A DNA stretch of 64,000 nucleotides from Salisapilia sapeloensis (lineage: Eukaryota > Oomycota > Peronosporomycetes > Peronosporales > Salisapiliaceae), in NCBI GenBank assembly GCA_023334545.1, contig JAADVB010000013.1, forward strand, positions 62,001 to 126,000, written 5' to 3'. Each line of letters begins with the position of its first letter. Position 1 is the stretch's first letter. The notes under the pieces were generated by a model. The model was not told the DNA's origin, searched no databases, and saw only the letters and a list, made by a program, of their open reading frames with translations. This document shows, piece after piece, positions 41,552 through 53,025 of the stretch. The translations under genes were made by a program, and so were the position numbers.

Positions 41552-43420
41552 TCAATTCTCGCGACTGCGATAGACAAAATCTTCCAACTGCACGTGATCA
41601 TCGCTACTTCCTTCTACTTCTCGACCATGAAAGAAGCTAGTACAGCGCCTGCTTTCCGCAGGTCCATTCAGGTCAACGTGACCAGTCTGGCTATTGCGTT
41701 GTCCAAAAGCAGAACTCTGACTTACTCGTGCTGGGGCTCGAGGAATACAGCCTGCCGTCTTCGCACGTGGAACAGTCAATTGCGTTTGGTCAATTACAAC
41801 TGTCGATAACTCGCGGGCTGTACCGTTCGTAGTGCGTGGTCTAGATTGTATCTCATCACCATCACGAGGTGTCCATAGGGAATGCTTTCGATGTTTTCGA
41901 TTTGCTAGCGCAGAGAGGGAGATACGTGGAGTATGAGCGGATGTAGATGATGGTGGGCGCATTGTGTGTCGGCATTCATTCAGTTGATTCCCCTTCTCGA
42001 GGAGGTCGCGATAGTCTAGCATAATTTCTCGAGACTCTTTCTGGTAATATAATCGAGATGAAGAAACCCCAGTATAATAAATATTAATTAAACATACCTG
42101 ACTGCGCTCTATTTCATGTAAGATGGTTGTATTCTCTTCACGCAAGTTGATTGCTTCGGTCCACAATGGTCCTTTTACCGCATTATAGTCTGCCGTCAGT
42201 GCCTCAAGTTGTTGATGTGTCCGTCGAATGTAGTTTTCCAATTGAGCGATGCGATCTACTTGACAGCTGAACCTTTCCTCGGTCTCAGTAGATTGAGTAG
42301 AAAGTAGCTGTACTTGCTGCTCATGAGAAGTTTTGAGATTGCCTAGAGCTTTTTCTAGCTGCTGCTCAAAATGTCTGTTGCTATTCACCTTTGGAGCTAG
42401 TGTTTCATGCGTAAACACTTCAAGCTTGTTGAGACCATTTGCCAAAGAGTTACATTGACCTTCATGATTATCTACGCGTTGATTTAGCTGCTTTTCACGC
42501 TTTTCGGCTTGTTCACGAACACGTTGTTCTGCTTTTTGGGTCTCTATAAGTTTTTGTTTGTATACTTCTACTTCCTCACACAGCTTTTCAATGACGTCTT
42601 GGCTGCTTCGTAATTTAACTGCAGTCGATTCCGCCAAGTTATCCAATGCGTGCACCTTGGTCGTGGTAGAGCTTTGCTTCCTTCCTAGTTCCAACAAGTC
42701 TATATCAAGCTGCGCGAGTTTTTCCTGGTGGTGGCGGTCATTAATAATGAGGTTCTCAGTAGCAGCTAGCGAATGCTGCATTTCCTGCACTTGATGTCTA
42801 ATATTGTCTAAAGCCACTTCCGTAGATGTACCGGACGTTGAAAGTGGACCGAAGACCTCATAAAAGTCATCCGTGCTCAATTTTGTTTGCAGGCGTGCTT
42901 CCATTTTAGATGCAAAGCTCGCGAAGAGGTCATGCACTGATTGTTCGATCGACGCACGAAATCTGTCCATATCCCACATCTTCGACTCGAAGACTGATAT
43001 GTCGACCTTCGTAGCCTGTACCTCCTCTAGGGCACTCGTATTTGCCTTGCCTAACATCTCATTTGCTACAATCTTGCGATGTCGCCCCAAGAGCTCTTTA
43101 GCTGTGCCATTGGAGATCTGTAAGACAATCGACACTTGCGATTACATTTAATCTAGATAAATACAACAGATATGTACTTTGGTAAGTAGCGCAGCATCGA
43201 GCTGGGTCTGTGTGACGAAGGAGTTAGTTACTTTCTCCAAAGCCTGATGATCCGCAAGTAGACGACGATAATCGGCATGGACATCTTGTAGCTGCGTTCT
43301 CAGGCTAAGCACCTCGGACCATAAATGTCTCTCCTCTATACCCATCAAAATAAGCTTTGCATGCAAGTCAAGCTTGCCAACCGTATAGGTATTACCTGCA
43401 ATCGCGAGCTCCTTGGTCAT
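41552..43420 (-). CDS. Long coiled-coil protein, hypothetical
   Basis: Exons 43420-43178, 43117-42098 and 42040-41552; introns 60 bp and 57 bp; 583 aa. The second intron (42097-42041, GTATGT...CCAG) keeps frame even if retained, so a 19-residue insertion is possible. Residues about 30-440 are nearly continuous heptad-rich helix (KLDLHAKLILMGIEERHLW, QVQEMQHSLAATENLI, QAEKREKQLNQRVDNHEGQ). The last 130 residues are Ser/Arg/Thr-rich and disordered. No family recognised; a centrosomal, basal-body or flagellar role is plausible from its type but not shown. Divergent from the PP4R1-like gene (151 bp between ATGs). Confidence 0.75.
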
Positions 43421-43571
43421 CCTGGAGCACTCCCAGACTCTTACGACCTTTGACAGCCTCTCTCTTTCTTATTCTTTTTCAGATCGTACTTGATCGAAGC
43501 AATTCAGCTAACATCGGCCCTGGTGCTCTACGCCAAGGTCGTAGCATCGGTACCGAGCGCTATAATCCAAT

Positions 43572-45697
43572 ATGGCCCTCCAGCAGACAGAATACGAAGT
43601 GGTACGTTGCATAGGACAATGCTTTCAAGGGGAATCGAGTTTTAGAGCTAACAATGTGGCTATTGGGTGCCATATAGACCGTGGAGGAAAACCTCCCGAG
43701 TGATGACGTCGAAGACGACGGCCCTACTTTCGAAGACCTGGCTATTGACGACACTCTCAGCGACTTAGATCGGGTCACCAAATACGTTTGCAGCAACATT
43801 GCTCTTCAACGCGTTATTCATGTAAAAATGCTATCGGAGACCGCCATCGCCGTCGGGTAAGCCACTATTTATTATTCATGATTTTTATACCGACTGCTTA
43901 TTGCATGCAAAGCTTCCAGTCAACTTGTGATCGGCTCATTCCTCTCTTGGAGCCTCTGGTGTGTGACCTAGAGTACGTCGTTCGACAGCACGTGGCTTTT
44001 CAATTTTCGTCGCTCTGTCGCTTCCTCGTGGAGAGTGATGCCGAGTCATCCACTACAGGCTATCAGCTCATGCTGGACAAAATCGTACCGCTCATTGCTC
44101 AGCTAGTTTCAGATGACCAGCATGAAGTCCGGTCTGCTGCTGCCGACAGTCTGATTGAAATAGCAGGTCTCATCAAGCCTGACGACCAAGGCCAGCACAT
44201 TCTAACGATCGTTCTACCACTCGCCCACGACGACGACAACGAGCAGCTACGTATCTCGGCTGTACGTCTGTATGACGGTCTTGCCGAGCACCTCGGCCCA
44301 GAGCTATGTCAGCAATTTTGTGTTCCTGAACTCATTTCCTTGTCCGAAGACCAAGTCTTTCGTGTCCGAAAGTCCACTGCCCAAAGTTTTTCCAATATCA
44401 GTCGAATAGTAGGTGCCGAAATCGGCCGAGAACGATTATTACCTGCCTTCCAACGCCTCGCAAGTGACGACATTTGGGGCGTCCGTAAAGCCTGTGCCGA
44501 GTCCCTCGTTGCCATGTCCGAGACACTAGAACCGGAGATTCGAGCTGCGTTACTTGTCCCCTTGTTTGATGCGTTCACGTCCGATACGTCCAGATGGGTG
44601 CGTCTCGCAGCGTACCAGAGTCTCGGTCCGTTTTTGTCTACTTTACCACCAGACGACGTGTCGGAAGAACTTTTGGATGACTTTTTGAGCATGGGGAATT
44701 CGTCTTCCGCGCTGCAGCTAGGTGGAAGTGGAGAAGTGGACATCAAATTCCACTGTGCCTTTTCTTTCCCAGCCGTTGTGAGCATCGTCGGCAAGAATGA
44801 GTGGCATCGACTCGCTCCTGTGTTTGTCATGCTATCGCAAGACTCTTTCTGGAAGATCCGACGGACACTTGCGTACTCTTTGCATGAGCTCGCCAAGATG
44901 CTCGGTCCTGAAATCACTGAAAGTGAGCTCACCGTTGCTTTTGATTACTATTTGCAAGACGTACCGGAAGTACGTCTCGGCGCGATGCTTCACTTTGCAG
45001 ATTTCCTAGAGCACTTGTCTCCCGACGGTCGAGAAAAGTATCTGAACGTCTTGCGCACGTTGCGTATGGATGAACAAGTGACGAACTGGAGGTTGCGGCA
45101 AGTCCTCAGTTCCCAATTGTGTCCATTATGCAGCCTCTTTCCACCTGACCAGACGTTTGATGTGTTGGCACCTTTGGTGCTCCAGTTAGTGACAGATCAA
45201 GTGTCCAGTGTGCGTGAAGAAAGCTTCCAGGCATGTCCAGTGCTGTTGGATAAAATAGATGCTTCCAGGAGACAGGACGTCATTACGCAGTTCATGCGGT
45301 TGGCGACGTCTAGCCACTTTAAAGACCGACAGATCTTTGTCAAAGTCGCTCGAGCGTTCATCGATCATGACGGACAAGAGGTGTTTGAATCCGATATGGT
45401 AGATACGTTCTTCACCTTGGCGAAGGACAATGTGTACAACGTTCGACATTTAGTTGCAAGTGTCGTCTTAGAGCATCGAGGTACGTTGTCATGTAGATAG
45501 GAAGGAGTATGCCTACTAACTTGCTATTAGACTTTTTCCGGCAGTCGAGCAAGTCACCGACGTGGTTAGTGGAAGGCTTGCAAGTACCGTACGAAACGGC
45601 AGAAGCGTTGCTAGTGGTCTTCCCAGAGCCACCGCCCAGGGTAGAGACACAGGATACAGAACAGAAAGAGGATGCATCGACGGACGCAAATGGATAA
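43572..45697 (+). CDS. PPP4R1-like: Protein phosphatase 4 regulatory subunit 1-like HEAT protein
   Basis: Exons 43572-43601, 43678-43856, 43913-45480 and 45531-45697; introns 76, 56 and 50 bp; 647 aa. The N-terminus MALQQTEYEV is followed by an acidic region and LAIDDTLSDLDRVTKYVCSN, which matches PP4R1. About 12 HEAT repeats follow (VRSAAADSLIEIAGLIKPDD, VRKSTAQSFSNISRIVG, VRKACAESLVAMSETLEPE, VRLAAYQSLGPFLSTLP, IRRTLAYSLHELAKMLGPE). It should scaffold the PP4 catalytic subunit. PP2A A subunit is the nearest alternative, but the N-terminal block and interrupted repeats favour PP4R1. Exon 1 of 30 bp is the least certain. Convergent with the PRELI gene, 45 bp apart. Confidence 0.85.
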
Positions 45698-45742
45698 AGA
45701 AAAAGACGTTCAAACAAAGGATTCATTCGTTGTGTATCTATC

Positions 45743-46321
45743 TTAGGAAGTGTGAGGTGTCCAGGACCGGTGGACGTCCTGATCGAACGACTCGCATTGC
45801 GCCGGCTCGAACTTGCCGTCGAAGATGTCTCGGCAGATGCCTTCGATCGCTCGAATGCCTTTCGAAGCAGTTTCGGCACCTTTGTTCACCGACAAACTTT
45901 CCAACTTTTTCGAGATGAACGGCACGAAAGCAGTGACCTTGGCCTCTGCTTCATACAACGTCTTCGTACTGTCATCTGGATGCGGCGTGTAGACGCACGT
46001 CTCATTGACCGTAGCCACAGATCGGAAAGTAAGATTGGTAGAACGCAATTCCAGTCGCTGGGTTTTGGGATCACATATTGTCTCTTCATACACGTACGAA
46101 TATGGCTCTAATACTGCTTTAGCCCATGATGGAAGGTTTGTCTGCGAGCACTTGGCGAGTCGACTGGTGATGAGCCGACCTTGATCGTCAATCCGGCGGT
46201 CAAGCACATCAACGCGCTCGACATGCTGCAGCCGTGCATTCGGATACTTATTCCAAAAAGCTCGTGTGACGACGCTCCAATTGAACGGGTAAGTGTGCGT
46301 GGTTTCTTGTGTGAGTACCAT
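45743..46321 (-). CDS. PRELI/MSF1-domain protein (PRELID3/Slowmo type)
   Basis: 192 aa, single exon. The PRELI/MSF1 domain spans nearly the whole protein: THTYPFNWSVVTRAFWNKYP, VERVDVLDRRIDDQGRL, TSRLAKCSQTNLPSWAKAVL, ELRSTNLTFRSVATVNETCV, YTPHPDDSTKTLYEAEA. Family members shuttle phosphatidic acid or phosphatidylserine across the mitochondrial intermembrane space with TRIAP1/Mdm35. VDVLDR and the STNLTF block favour the PRELID3 (Slowmo/Ups2) side. C-terminus is a short acidic tail. Confidence 0.92.
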   Translation of the reverse strand: MVLTQETTHTYPFNWSVVTRAFWNKYPNARLQHVERVDVLDRRIDDQGRLITSRLAKCSQTNLPSWAKAVLEPYSYVYEETICDPKTQRLELRSTNLTFRSVATVNETCVYTPHPDDSTKTLYEAEAKVTAFVPFISKKLESLSVNKGAETASKGIRAIEGICRDIFDGKFEPAQCESFDQDVHRSWTPHTS

Positions 46322-46767
46322 CGAGACGAAATAGAAGTTGCGCTTCTGTCTGATGTCTCAGGATGAAATGTTGTCCACCTCTTTATAAGCGCACTTCAAA
46401 TATATCAACCAATGATGATGGGAGGTACGCTTCTACAAAAAAAGTAAGCAAGAAAATAAAAGTTTTCGCTTACTTTATCTTTCTTTAGCTGTATAGTTGT
46501 ATCGTTTGGAGGCAATCGTCGTGAAGGGCATGGTAGGGTCATTGAGTATTTGTGGAAAGATATATAGTAATAGTACATGTTTCTGTGTTGGTTGCAGAAG
46601 GTCAATCAGCTCTGTGTGCAATGCGTAGAAATCTCCATCGCCCAACGCTTGTCGAAATAGATATAAACGGACATTACCTTGCTACCGAAGAAATATCCAT
46701 TCTACTGATCAAGAAAACAAAGGAATTTAAAAAGTTTCTAGACGGGGAAAATGCATATCGATTGGTT
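46322..46767. other. Intergenic, 0.45 kb
   Basis: Upstream of the PRELI gene and downstream of CLASP, which is also on the minus strand. A plus-strand frame at 46552-47052 overlaps the CLASP 3' end and has no recognisable content. Nothing else seen. Confidence 0.5.
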
Positions 46768-49700
46768 TTACGACCTTACACGCTGAAGATAGACTTGGAC
46801 CAACCTCTGTTTTACCGGAGGCAGTCGGTCGGTCAAGTACCACTCGACTGCATGCGCGTTATCTCCCATCGCTCCATACAATGCTACGACAGCATCCACT
46901 GCTCCTTTGCGCACTTCTGCCTTGGTATGGCTCATGTTATCCGTCAAAGGTCCCATCAGTCTATCCATCCACTCTGTGCTTCGAAGGAAAGCGCTTCCTT
47001 TCTCTCCACATCTAAACATGACGTATGTCAGCAGACGTTGCACTACTTGTAATGTCGTTGGTTGCTGTGTCTGAGCAAGGTACGGTGCGAGCAGTCGAAC
47101 TGTTTCTTCTGCATTCTCAAAGGTATTCCCAATCTGCTGCAAGACATTTTCCGTCAGATAAGCAGCAATGTGGTCGCTCGGAAGACGGTCGAGAATTTCC
47201 AGTAGACGAAGAAATATCGGATACGAGTATTCCGATACCTGATTCGCATGTTCTTTCACAAGCCACTCGACGCCTCGGATACCAATGAGTACATCTTGCT
47301 CCAAGACGTCATTCAAAAGGGTGTAGACAAGAGCTTCCATGTCTTCCTCTGCACTTGTTTGCTTCATATAGAAGAGAGCGTTGTGGAGATGCCGCAGTCG
47401 CTGTTCATGCGTCAAGTTCTCTTGTTGCAGAGCTCCCACCATCGACTTGAAGGATCTTTCGGTATGTACATAATCCATCTTGGCGTGTTCTTTCGCCTCG
47501 TGCTCTTGATTATCCGCATACTTAGTCGGGGATGCTTGCTCTTCCTCTTGGTTCTCCTTATCCATGGATGGCATGTGTATGACAATGCCTCTGCTCGTCA
47601 TGAGCTGATGCAGTGTCGACCTCTTCGAAGGAGGCAGAAGTGACAGCATGTCATTCAGCTCAGACGGATACAGCTCCGCCAGTGCCTGGATAAGTTTACC
47701 ACAAGCCTTCACGACAGCCAAAGGCGCTTCATCTTCCACCACTTGAGCGACTTTGGTAAGCAACATACGCATGTTACTAGTCGCCTGTTGGAAGTAGACG
47801 TCTGCATCTACCAGTCGCTCGCGAATAAAGTCACACACAGACGCTTTCATCTTCATATTCCGGCCTTGTGTCACGAGCGGCACTACGTTAGTCATTAGGA
47901 CGGACGTATCGACAAGTGACGCAATAAGTTCTAAACTCTCTTTCGCTAATGCTCGTGGCGTTTCTTTCGGATCCACGAGTTTCTGGAACAGCCGAGACAG
48001 CATGTACTTTAACTGTTTCTCGACTTGAGAGACACGACAGATACGTAGTACTGTCGGCAACTGAGACAAGACTTGCTGAGTCACTCGTTCGTGCGGATCT
48101 GCTAGAGACTGAATAAATACATGCAAAGTCCGGTCGTCTGGTCGATTCGAGTGGATAAGCGTCGAGCCAATATACTTTACAGCCAAGAGACGAGGGTACC
48201 ATGCGTCCTCCTTGAGAGCTGCGACTGCCTCTTCCAGCGTCTCAAAAGAGTTTGCATTTGAATCAAGCTTTCTAGCTCTTGTCTCAGAAGGTTGGTCTGC
48301 AGGCGGCTTGGATCGTTTGGCATCACGTGCTGCATCGTGTTGTTCAGAGGAATGCGGAGACGCTCGCTTGTTCTCTTTCTTCGTGTTTTCCACTACACGC
48401 AATGGCTTTTCACTCGAGTGGAAACGAGCTGCAGAGGTCTTTGTAGACGTCTTCGCTGTCATCTGGTCTGCTGCAAACGTCACAGGGACGCGCAAAGCTG
48501 CCTGAGATATCATTTGTCGGCGTTCTGTAGCATTAACAGGCTTATCACCCACCTCCACACGCAACGGACCTGTATACGTCGACTTTACGTTTTTACTATC
48601 ATCTACTTTGTCGCTACTTGAAGGTACAAGTACGCGTTGAGCTCCTATATGACCATCTCTTCGACTGTCTGACGAGACAGATGACGGGCCGGATACTGGT
48701 ACTCTCTTCGCACTCTTATCTGCCTTTTGTACGACACTACTGGAACTACTAGTTGCAGTCGTCTGTGGACGTGGAGGTAATGCCGTTGGCCTCTTTCCGG
48801 TTGATGCTGTCTTCATGGACATGGCAGCACTGGAAGTTCGGTCGGAAGTGGATGCGATGTCGGAACGAGACGGATCCTCCAGAAGTGCTTTTTGTGTCGA
48901 CCTGTCTAGCTTTTGGAAGACTGTGGATGCTTCCTCTGGAAATAATGCATGGAAACACCAGTAGCATTGCCGTGCATTCGCTCGAACTTTGCTCACTGCG
49001 TCTTGGATGAGAGAAGGAAGGATGGAAGACAGGATGTCTGTGTGTTTAGACAGGTACGACAGACTCCAACGTTGTAAAGCTAGCGTCAAGTAGGATGCAC
49101 AGCACGTTCGCAGTGCATGACTACGTGCCTTGGAGCCTTCACATACTTTTGTTAAGACTCTTGCATACCCAACTTCTGTCGACTCTATCACACGTCGTAT
49201 GGCCGTGTCCGCAGCACTCGACACGACTTGGATAGTGACGTACGTTGCTTTTAATAAGCTTTCGATACACTTTTCTGCATGCCCATTAAACTCCTCCTGT
49301 AGTACTTGAGCTAAGTATTGAATGGTCAGACAAGCTTCTTTCGCAACTGCCGACCGCAAGTCACCTACTTGAGCACAGAGGAGGTCTCGGATTTGTCGAA
49401 GACCGTTGGAAAGTGCTTCAATGAGTTCCTGATCGCCTACGCATTTTCCTGCAAGGGTACGAACAGATCGGAGTGCTTCGACACGTTTGCTCCAGTCCTG
49501 TGTACGATCAAGATTCTCTCGAATAGCAACGATTTCCTGTTCTACCATTCTGACTGTGATGTCACGTTCGAAACTATTGCTTTGATCGACCTGTGGTGTC
49601 TGGATGTCTATTGCTGATACATCCACTGTCTCGATAGGTGATTCGGCAGAAAAATATCTTTCGATTGGAGCTGGAGACGAATGTGGGCGCTGCTGATAGG

Positions 49701-50470
49701 AAGGTGATGGAGTGCGTCGAGCATGGTACGGTGCGTCTGTGTCGTTAATATGGTCGTGTAGGATCTGGAGATGCTGTGATCGCAAGTTCTTTGCTTCTAG
49801 TTCCTGTATAAAGTCTGGTCCGAGGGCAAAGTAGAATCGAACGAGTGTTTCAAGTGCCGAGTCTCGCACTTCCTTAGATGAATCTTCCAACATGGCGACG
49901 ACTGTATCTAGCCACTCACTTTTCTTTTCACTGAATTGGTCAAACTTGTCTAGACATCTCCAAAGACAATGCAGACTTTGCTCTCGCACACGCCAATTTC
50001 GATGGCTGAAACAAGGCTTAAGACGAGATAAAGTGGCATCTAGGCCATTGTGAGAAGCCAATTGGACGATCACATCAACAGCTTTCTCTCGAACGCCGAC
50101 TTTACCATCGCCCATACGCTGACTTAACGCATTCCATAGCTCCTTTTCACGACTGGTGACTACTTCTGAACGTAGTCGTGGTAAGACGAGTTCTATGATC
50201 TCAAGAGCAGTGTGTGCTAGCTTTGGGTTGTGTTCCTTTAGACAGGATAGAACGTCTGGAAGTAAAGGTGCCAGCGTCTCTTCATCTATACTTGACACTC
50301 GTTGTTGACCGGCGTTCTGGAGCTCATCAAGTACGCCAATCGCACCTGCCAGTCGCTTCTTAATGACTAATTGCGTTATGAAACTAAGTATATGTCCTCC
50401 CTGGATATGTCTGATGAATAAATGTACCTGGAGCACGCAAAAGCGCTACGTGGGCCTGCATAGACGACAT
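46768..50470 (-). CDS. CLASP: CLASP family microtubule plus-end protein
   Basis: Exon 1 50470-50428 (MSSMQAHVALLRAP), intron 50427-50367 (61 bp), exon 2 50366-46768; 1213 aa. TOG arrays of HEAT repeats: TOG1 about residues 15-230 (VGVREKAVDVIVQLASHNGL, NWRVREQSLHCLWRCLDKF), TOG2 about 300-520 (the CLASP_N region, VVSSAADTAIRRVIEST, SKVRANARQCYWCFHALFPE), a Ser/Arg-rich disordered linker about 525-720, a third TOG-like unit about 735-950, and the CLASP C-terminal domain about 1030-1213. CLASPs stabilise microtubules and promote rescue. No classical SxIP EB-binding motif stands out in the linker; TALP in the linker is the nearest. One intron only. Confidence 0.88.
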
Positions 50471-50628
50471 GCCGCGTTCTCGTAAATTCAAAACCGACTT
50501 AAGCGTCTGTTTAGTGGAGCTGAAATAATAGACACATGATGAAAAGATACAATCAATTGCTTTTCTCTACCTAGTGCTTTAATCTTTAACTATATCAAGA
50601 ATTCAATTCATACACTGCATTCAGCCAA

Positions 50629-50973
50629 CTAGTAATGTCGTGCATGAAGATGTATAAAGTAGTAAAGCTCTCTTGCAGATACTTTATGGCCGACTAACTT
50701 CATTATCGCCACCTTTTGCGCCAATTTTATCCAATCAGCGTCTTTGATTCGGATGCGGATAGCTGACCTACTACGCCGCTTGAGATCAGGTGCCGGGAAG
50801 GAGCGATTTGAAAGTACTTGAGAGATGACTGCTAGCTCGACTGTACGTCGGCAGGCTGCTTCTGCATCCTTTATGACGCTTGCATTGAGATGGCTGCGCA
50901 ATGTATTTTGTAAGTGCGTTTACACTTAATCGACAAACGATCACCTGACGATGCTCCTCGTAGGGAAGTTCAT
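50629..50973 (-). CDS. Small hypothetical protein, uncertain model
   Basis: Model: exon 50973-50945 (MNFPTRSIV), intron 50944-50894 (51 bp), exon 50893-50629; 97 aa. The second exon reads as sound protein (ASVIKDAEAACRRTVELAV, DADWIKLAQKVAIMKLVGHK). Its end, VSARELYYF, faintly recalls the RxxYY start of the SPO11/TopVIA catalytic domain, but the rest of that protein is absent and this tail could equally be an intron (GTATCT...ACTAG, 56 bp). Exon 1 overlaps the ELMOD first exon on the other strand, so one of the two starts may be wrong. Confidence 0.35.
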
Positions 50974-52134
50974 TTTGCGTCAGAGCGAGATAGAAAGGAT
51001 CTGTAAAGGCTCTCGGACAAATGTCGATGAACACTTGCGTATCCTTCGCTTTCGAACGAGCGTCGCTCTATCAACTGCCCTCGTCAGCGCTTGCAATATC
51101 ATTTTTGACTTTGATGCATTCCCAGTACGCTATCCATCTATTTAATCGCCATCGGTATCTGATATACACGTAGGTGGAACGCATTCAACAAGACATTGTA
51201 ACTCGAGTAAAGCTGAAGAAGAATGATGCAAACCTCATGGCCAATTTAAAAGGCTGCTTGCACCGCTGTTCCTTTGTGAATAAAGTCTTATCTCGAGCAT
51301 TTTCCCTCAAGCAGGAAAGTTATAGCTCAGAGAATTCAAAGCATGAGGTACAGTCATCCTCCGTACTTTTCCGGATAATTTACTTAGAAAAAGTTTGTAG
51401 GAAATGTTGGAGGAGCTGTGGACGAAACTCAAGCCGGATGTACGTCGTTCTGGTGGACGGATAACGAAAGAGTGGGGAGAGATTGGGTTCCAAGGTTGGA
51501 TGCTGTGATTGTCAACATTTAATTGTGTACTTATTACTGATATGGGTCATAGGAACGGATCCGCAATCGGACTTTAGAGGCATGGGAGTCTTCTCTCTCG
51601 TTCAACTCGTTTTCTTTGCCTCGAAATACCCTGTCGAAGCGCAAAGGTACACTCGTACTCGACGCTCTCTGCTTTCTATTTTAAACACATAGGCGTATAG
51701 AATGTTAGCAGAGTCAAACCACCCGACGAGATGGTACCCATTCGCGATCACAGGCATCAACCTTACTGGGTATATCGTATGATGCCAATGCCATTCATCT
51801 TGACACTAATCCAAGGGACTAGATTCGTGGATGAAATGGCAACGGAACGTCTATTAGACGCCAAATTGTATCAATACGCTAACTCGAATCAATCGAGTAC
51901 GGACTATCAAGTCGAGAATGGACTGCAGGCTCTACATGAATTTTATTGTACATCATTAAGCCTTTTATCGTTCCGACTGGCAACTTACTCAAAAGCATAG
52001 GCACAATCTTCACTCGATTCCATAAAAAGTGGGTAGATGCAAATCCAACGGACGTCATGGCTTTCCCCAAGATTTTCCAAAGTTTAAAAGACGAAGTTCG
52101 AAAAGAGCTCCAAGCAGATTCGTTTCGGTATTAG
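50951..52134 (+). CDS. ELMOD: ELMO-domain protein (ELMOD type), Arf-family GAP
   Basis: Seven exons: 50951-51124, 51174-51347, 51401-51494, 51553-51646, 51701-51769, 51823-51947 and 52001-52134; introns 49-58 bp; 287 aa (human ELMOD2 293). N-terminus has SEIERICKGSRTNVDEHL; middle has SENSKHEEMLEELWTKLKPD; the GAP signature is EWGEIGFQG then DPQSDFRGMGVFSLVQLVFF with the conserved Arg; then HPTRWYPFAITGINLTG and FHKKWVDANPTDVMAF. ELMODs stimulate GTP hydrolysis on Arl2/Arl3/Arf proteins. The 5' end is uncertain: ATG 50951 is used, but an upstream exon from ATG 50891 spliced at 50904 could also be in phase. Confidence 0.9.
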
Positions 52135-52260
52135 AGCTGGAAGAATGCTTGCCCATCCAATATGGAGAATAAACCATTTTTTGCTTTCTGATCTATTTTG
52201 TGGAAATTAAACACGCGTAAATGGTATGTTCGGACACTAAAGCCATATCGGAGCTCGACT

Positions 52261-53025
52261 ATGTCTGACGACGTTCAGATGATGCATGCAGCGACCTTAG
52301 TTTGTCTGCGTCGGCACGTTGGCACAAGTATGTCTTCGTCATCGCAGTGGGACGTCTTGTTGGGTCAAAATGAAGTGAAGAACTGGCTGCGGTCGACGCC
52401 GACGTCGACAAGGATCATGAGGTATCCTGGTGAATGGAAGTTTCCGGGAGGAGCGGTGGACAGCTCCGATAAGTCTTTAAAAGCCACAGCGTTAAGGGAA
52501 CTACGTGAAGAATTTATCGGACTGACTCCGATGGAAGATGAAGCAAAAGTGCACTTCTTCGCGACGGAACGAACCAAAGCGATCCAAAACCGCAGCTATG
52601 ACATGCACAACTTTATTGCTTTTGCCGAAGAGAATACAACATGGTTGAATGGGAAAGAAGTTGACGTCGTGAATACAGCACTGAAAAAGAAGCGTATATT
52701 CTTTAAGGAATGCTTAGCAAGTGGCAGTTTCTGGGCATTGGACGAGAAAGAAAAGATGGAAATATCCCCGGAAGTTCATAGCGTGCACTGGTTTCCGATT
52801 GATGAAGCGATGCAAATGATGCTTTCATCTCTGGAAAAAGACCGTATCCCTCCGCCTGTGAATAAGTGGCAGGAAAACGAATTTGCAGAGCATGGCGTGG
52901 AACGACGTGATCCAATGTTCAAGACATATCTAGTTTTGAAAAAGATCGCGGCTTTCGAGTCCAGCGACAAGCTCTTAACATTCTTACATGAGCAATCGAT
53001 GCCTTCCATCACGTCAAATCTGTAG
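52261..53025 (+). CDS. Nudix hydrolase
   Basis: 254 aa from ATG 52261 (MSDDVQMMHAATLVCLRR). Nudix fold with box GGAVDSSDKSLKATAL then RELREEF near residues 65-90; the usual REUxEExGU has one extra residue (REEFIGL) and the upstream Glu is Asp with shifted spacing, so it belongs to a divergent branch. The WKFPGG lead and the later SPEVHSVHWFPIDEAMQMM block are typical of the CoA/NUDT19-like group. Likely cleaves a nucleotide-linked substrate; which one cannot be told. Same strand as ELMOD, 126 bp after its stop. No targeting peptide is plain. Confidence 0.85.
   Translation: MSDDVQMMHAATLVCLRRHVGTSMSSSSQWDVLLGQNEVKNWLRSTPTSTRIMRYPGEWKFPGGAVDSSDKSLKATALRELREEFIGLTPMEDEAKVHFFATERTKAIQNRSYDMHNFIAFAEENTTWLNGKEVDVVNTALKKKRIFFKECLASGSFWALDEKEKMEISPEVHSVHWFPIDEAMQMMLSSLEKDRIPPPVNKWQENEFAEHGVERRDPMFKTYLVLKKIAAFESSDKLLTFLHEQSMPSITSNL

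Noticed and set aside
42041-42097. 19 extra residues in the coiled-coil protein
   Set aside because: The stretch has GTATGT...CCAG ends, 57 bp length and non-helical content, so it is treated as an intron.
46552-47052. 166-codon plus frame overlapping the CLASP 3' end
   Set aside because: Mostly antisense to CLASP and without a recognisable domain.
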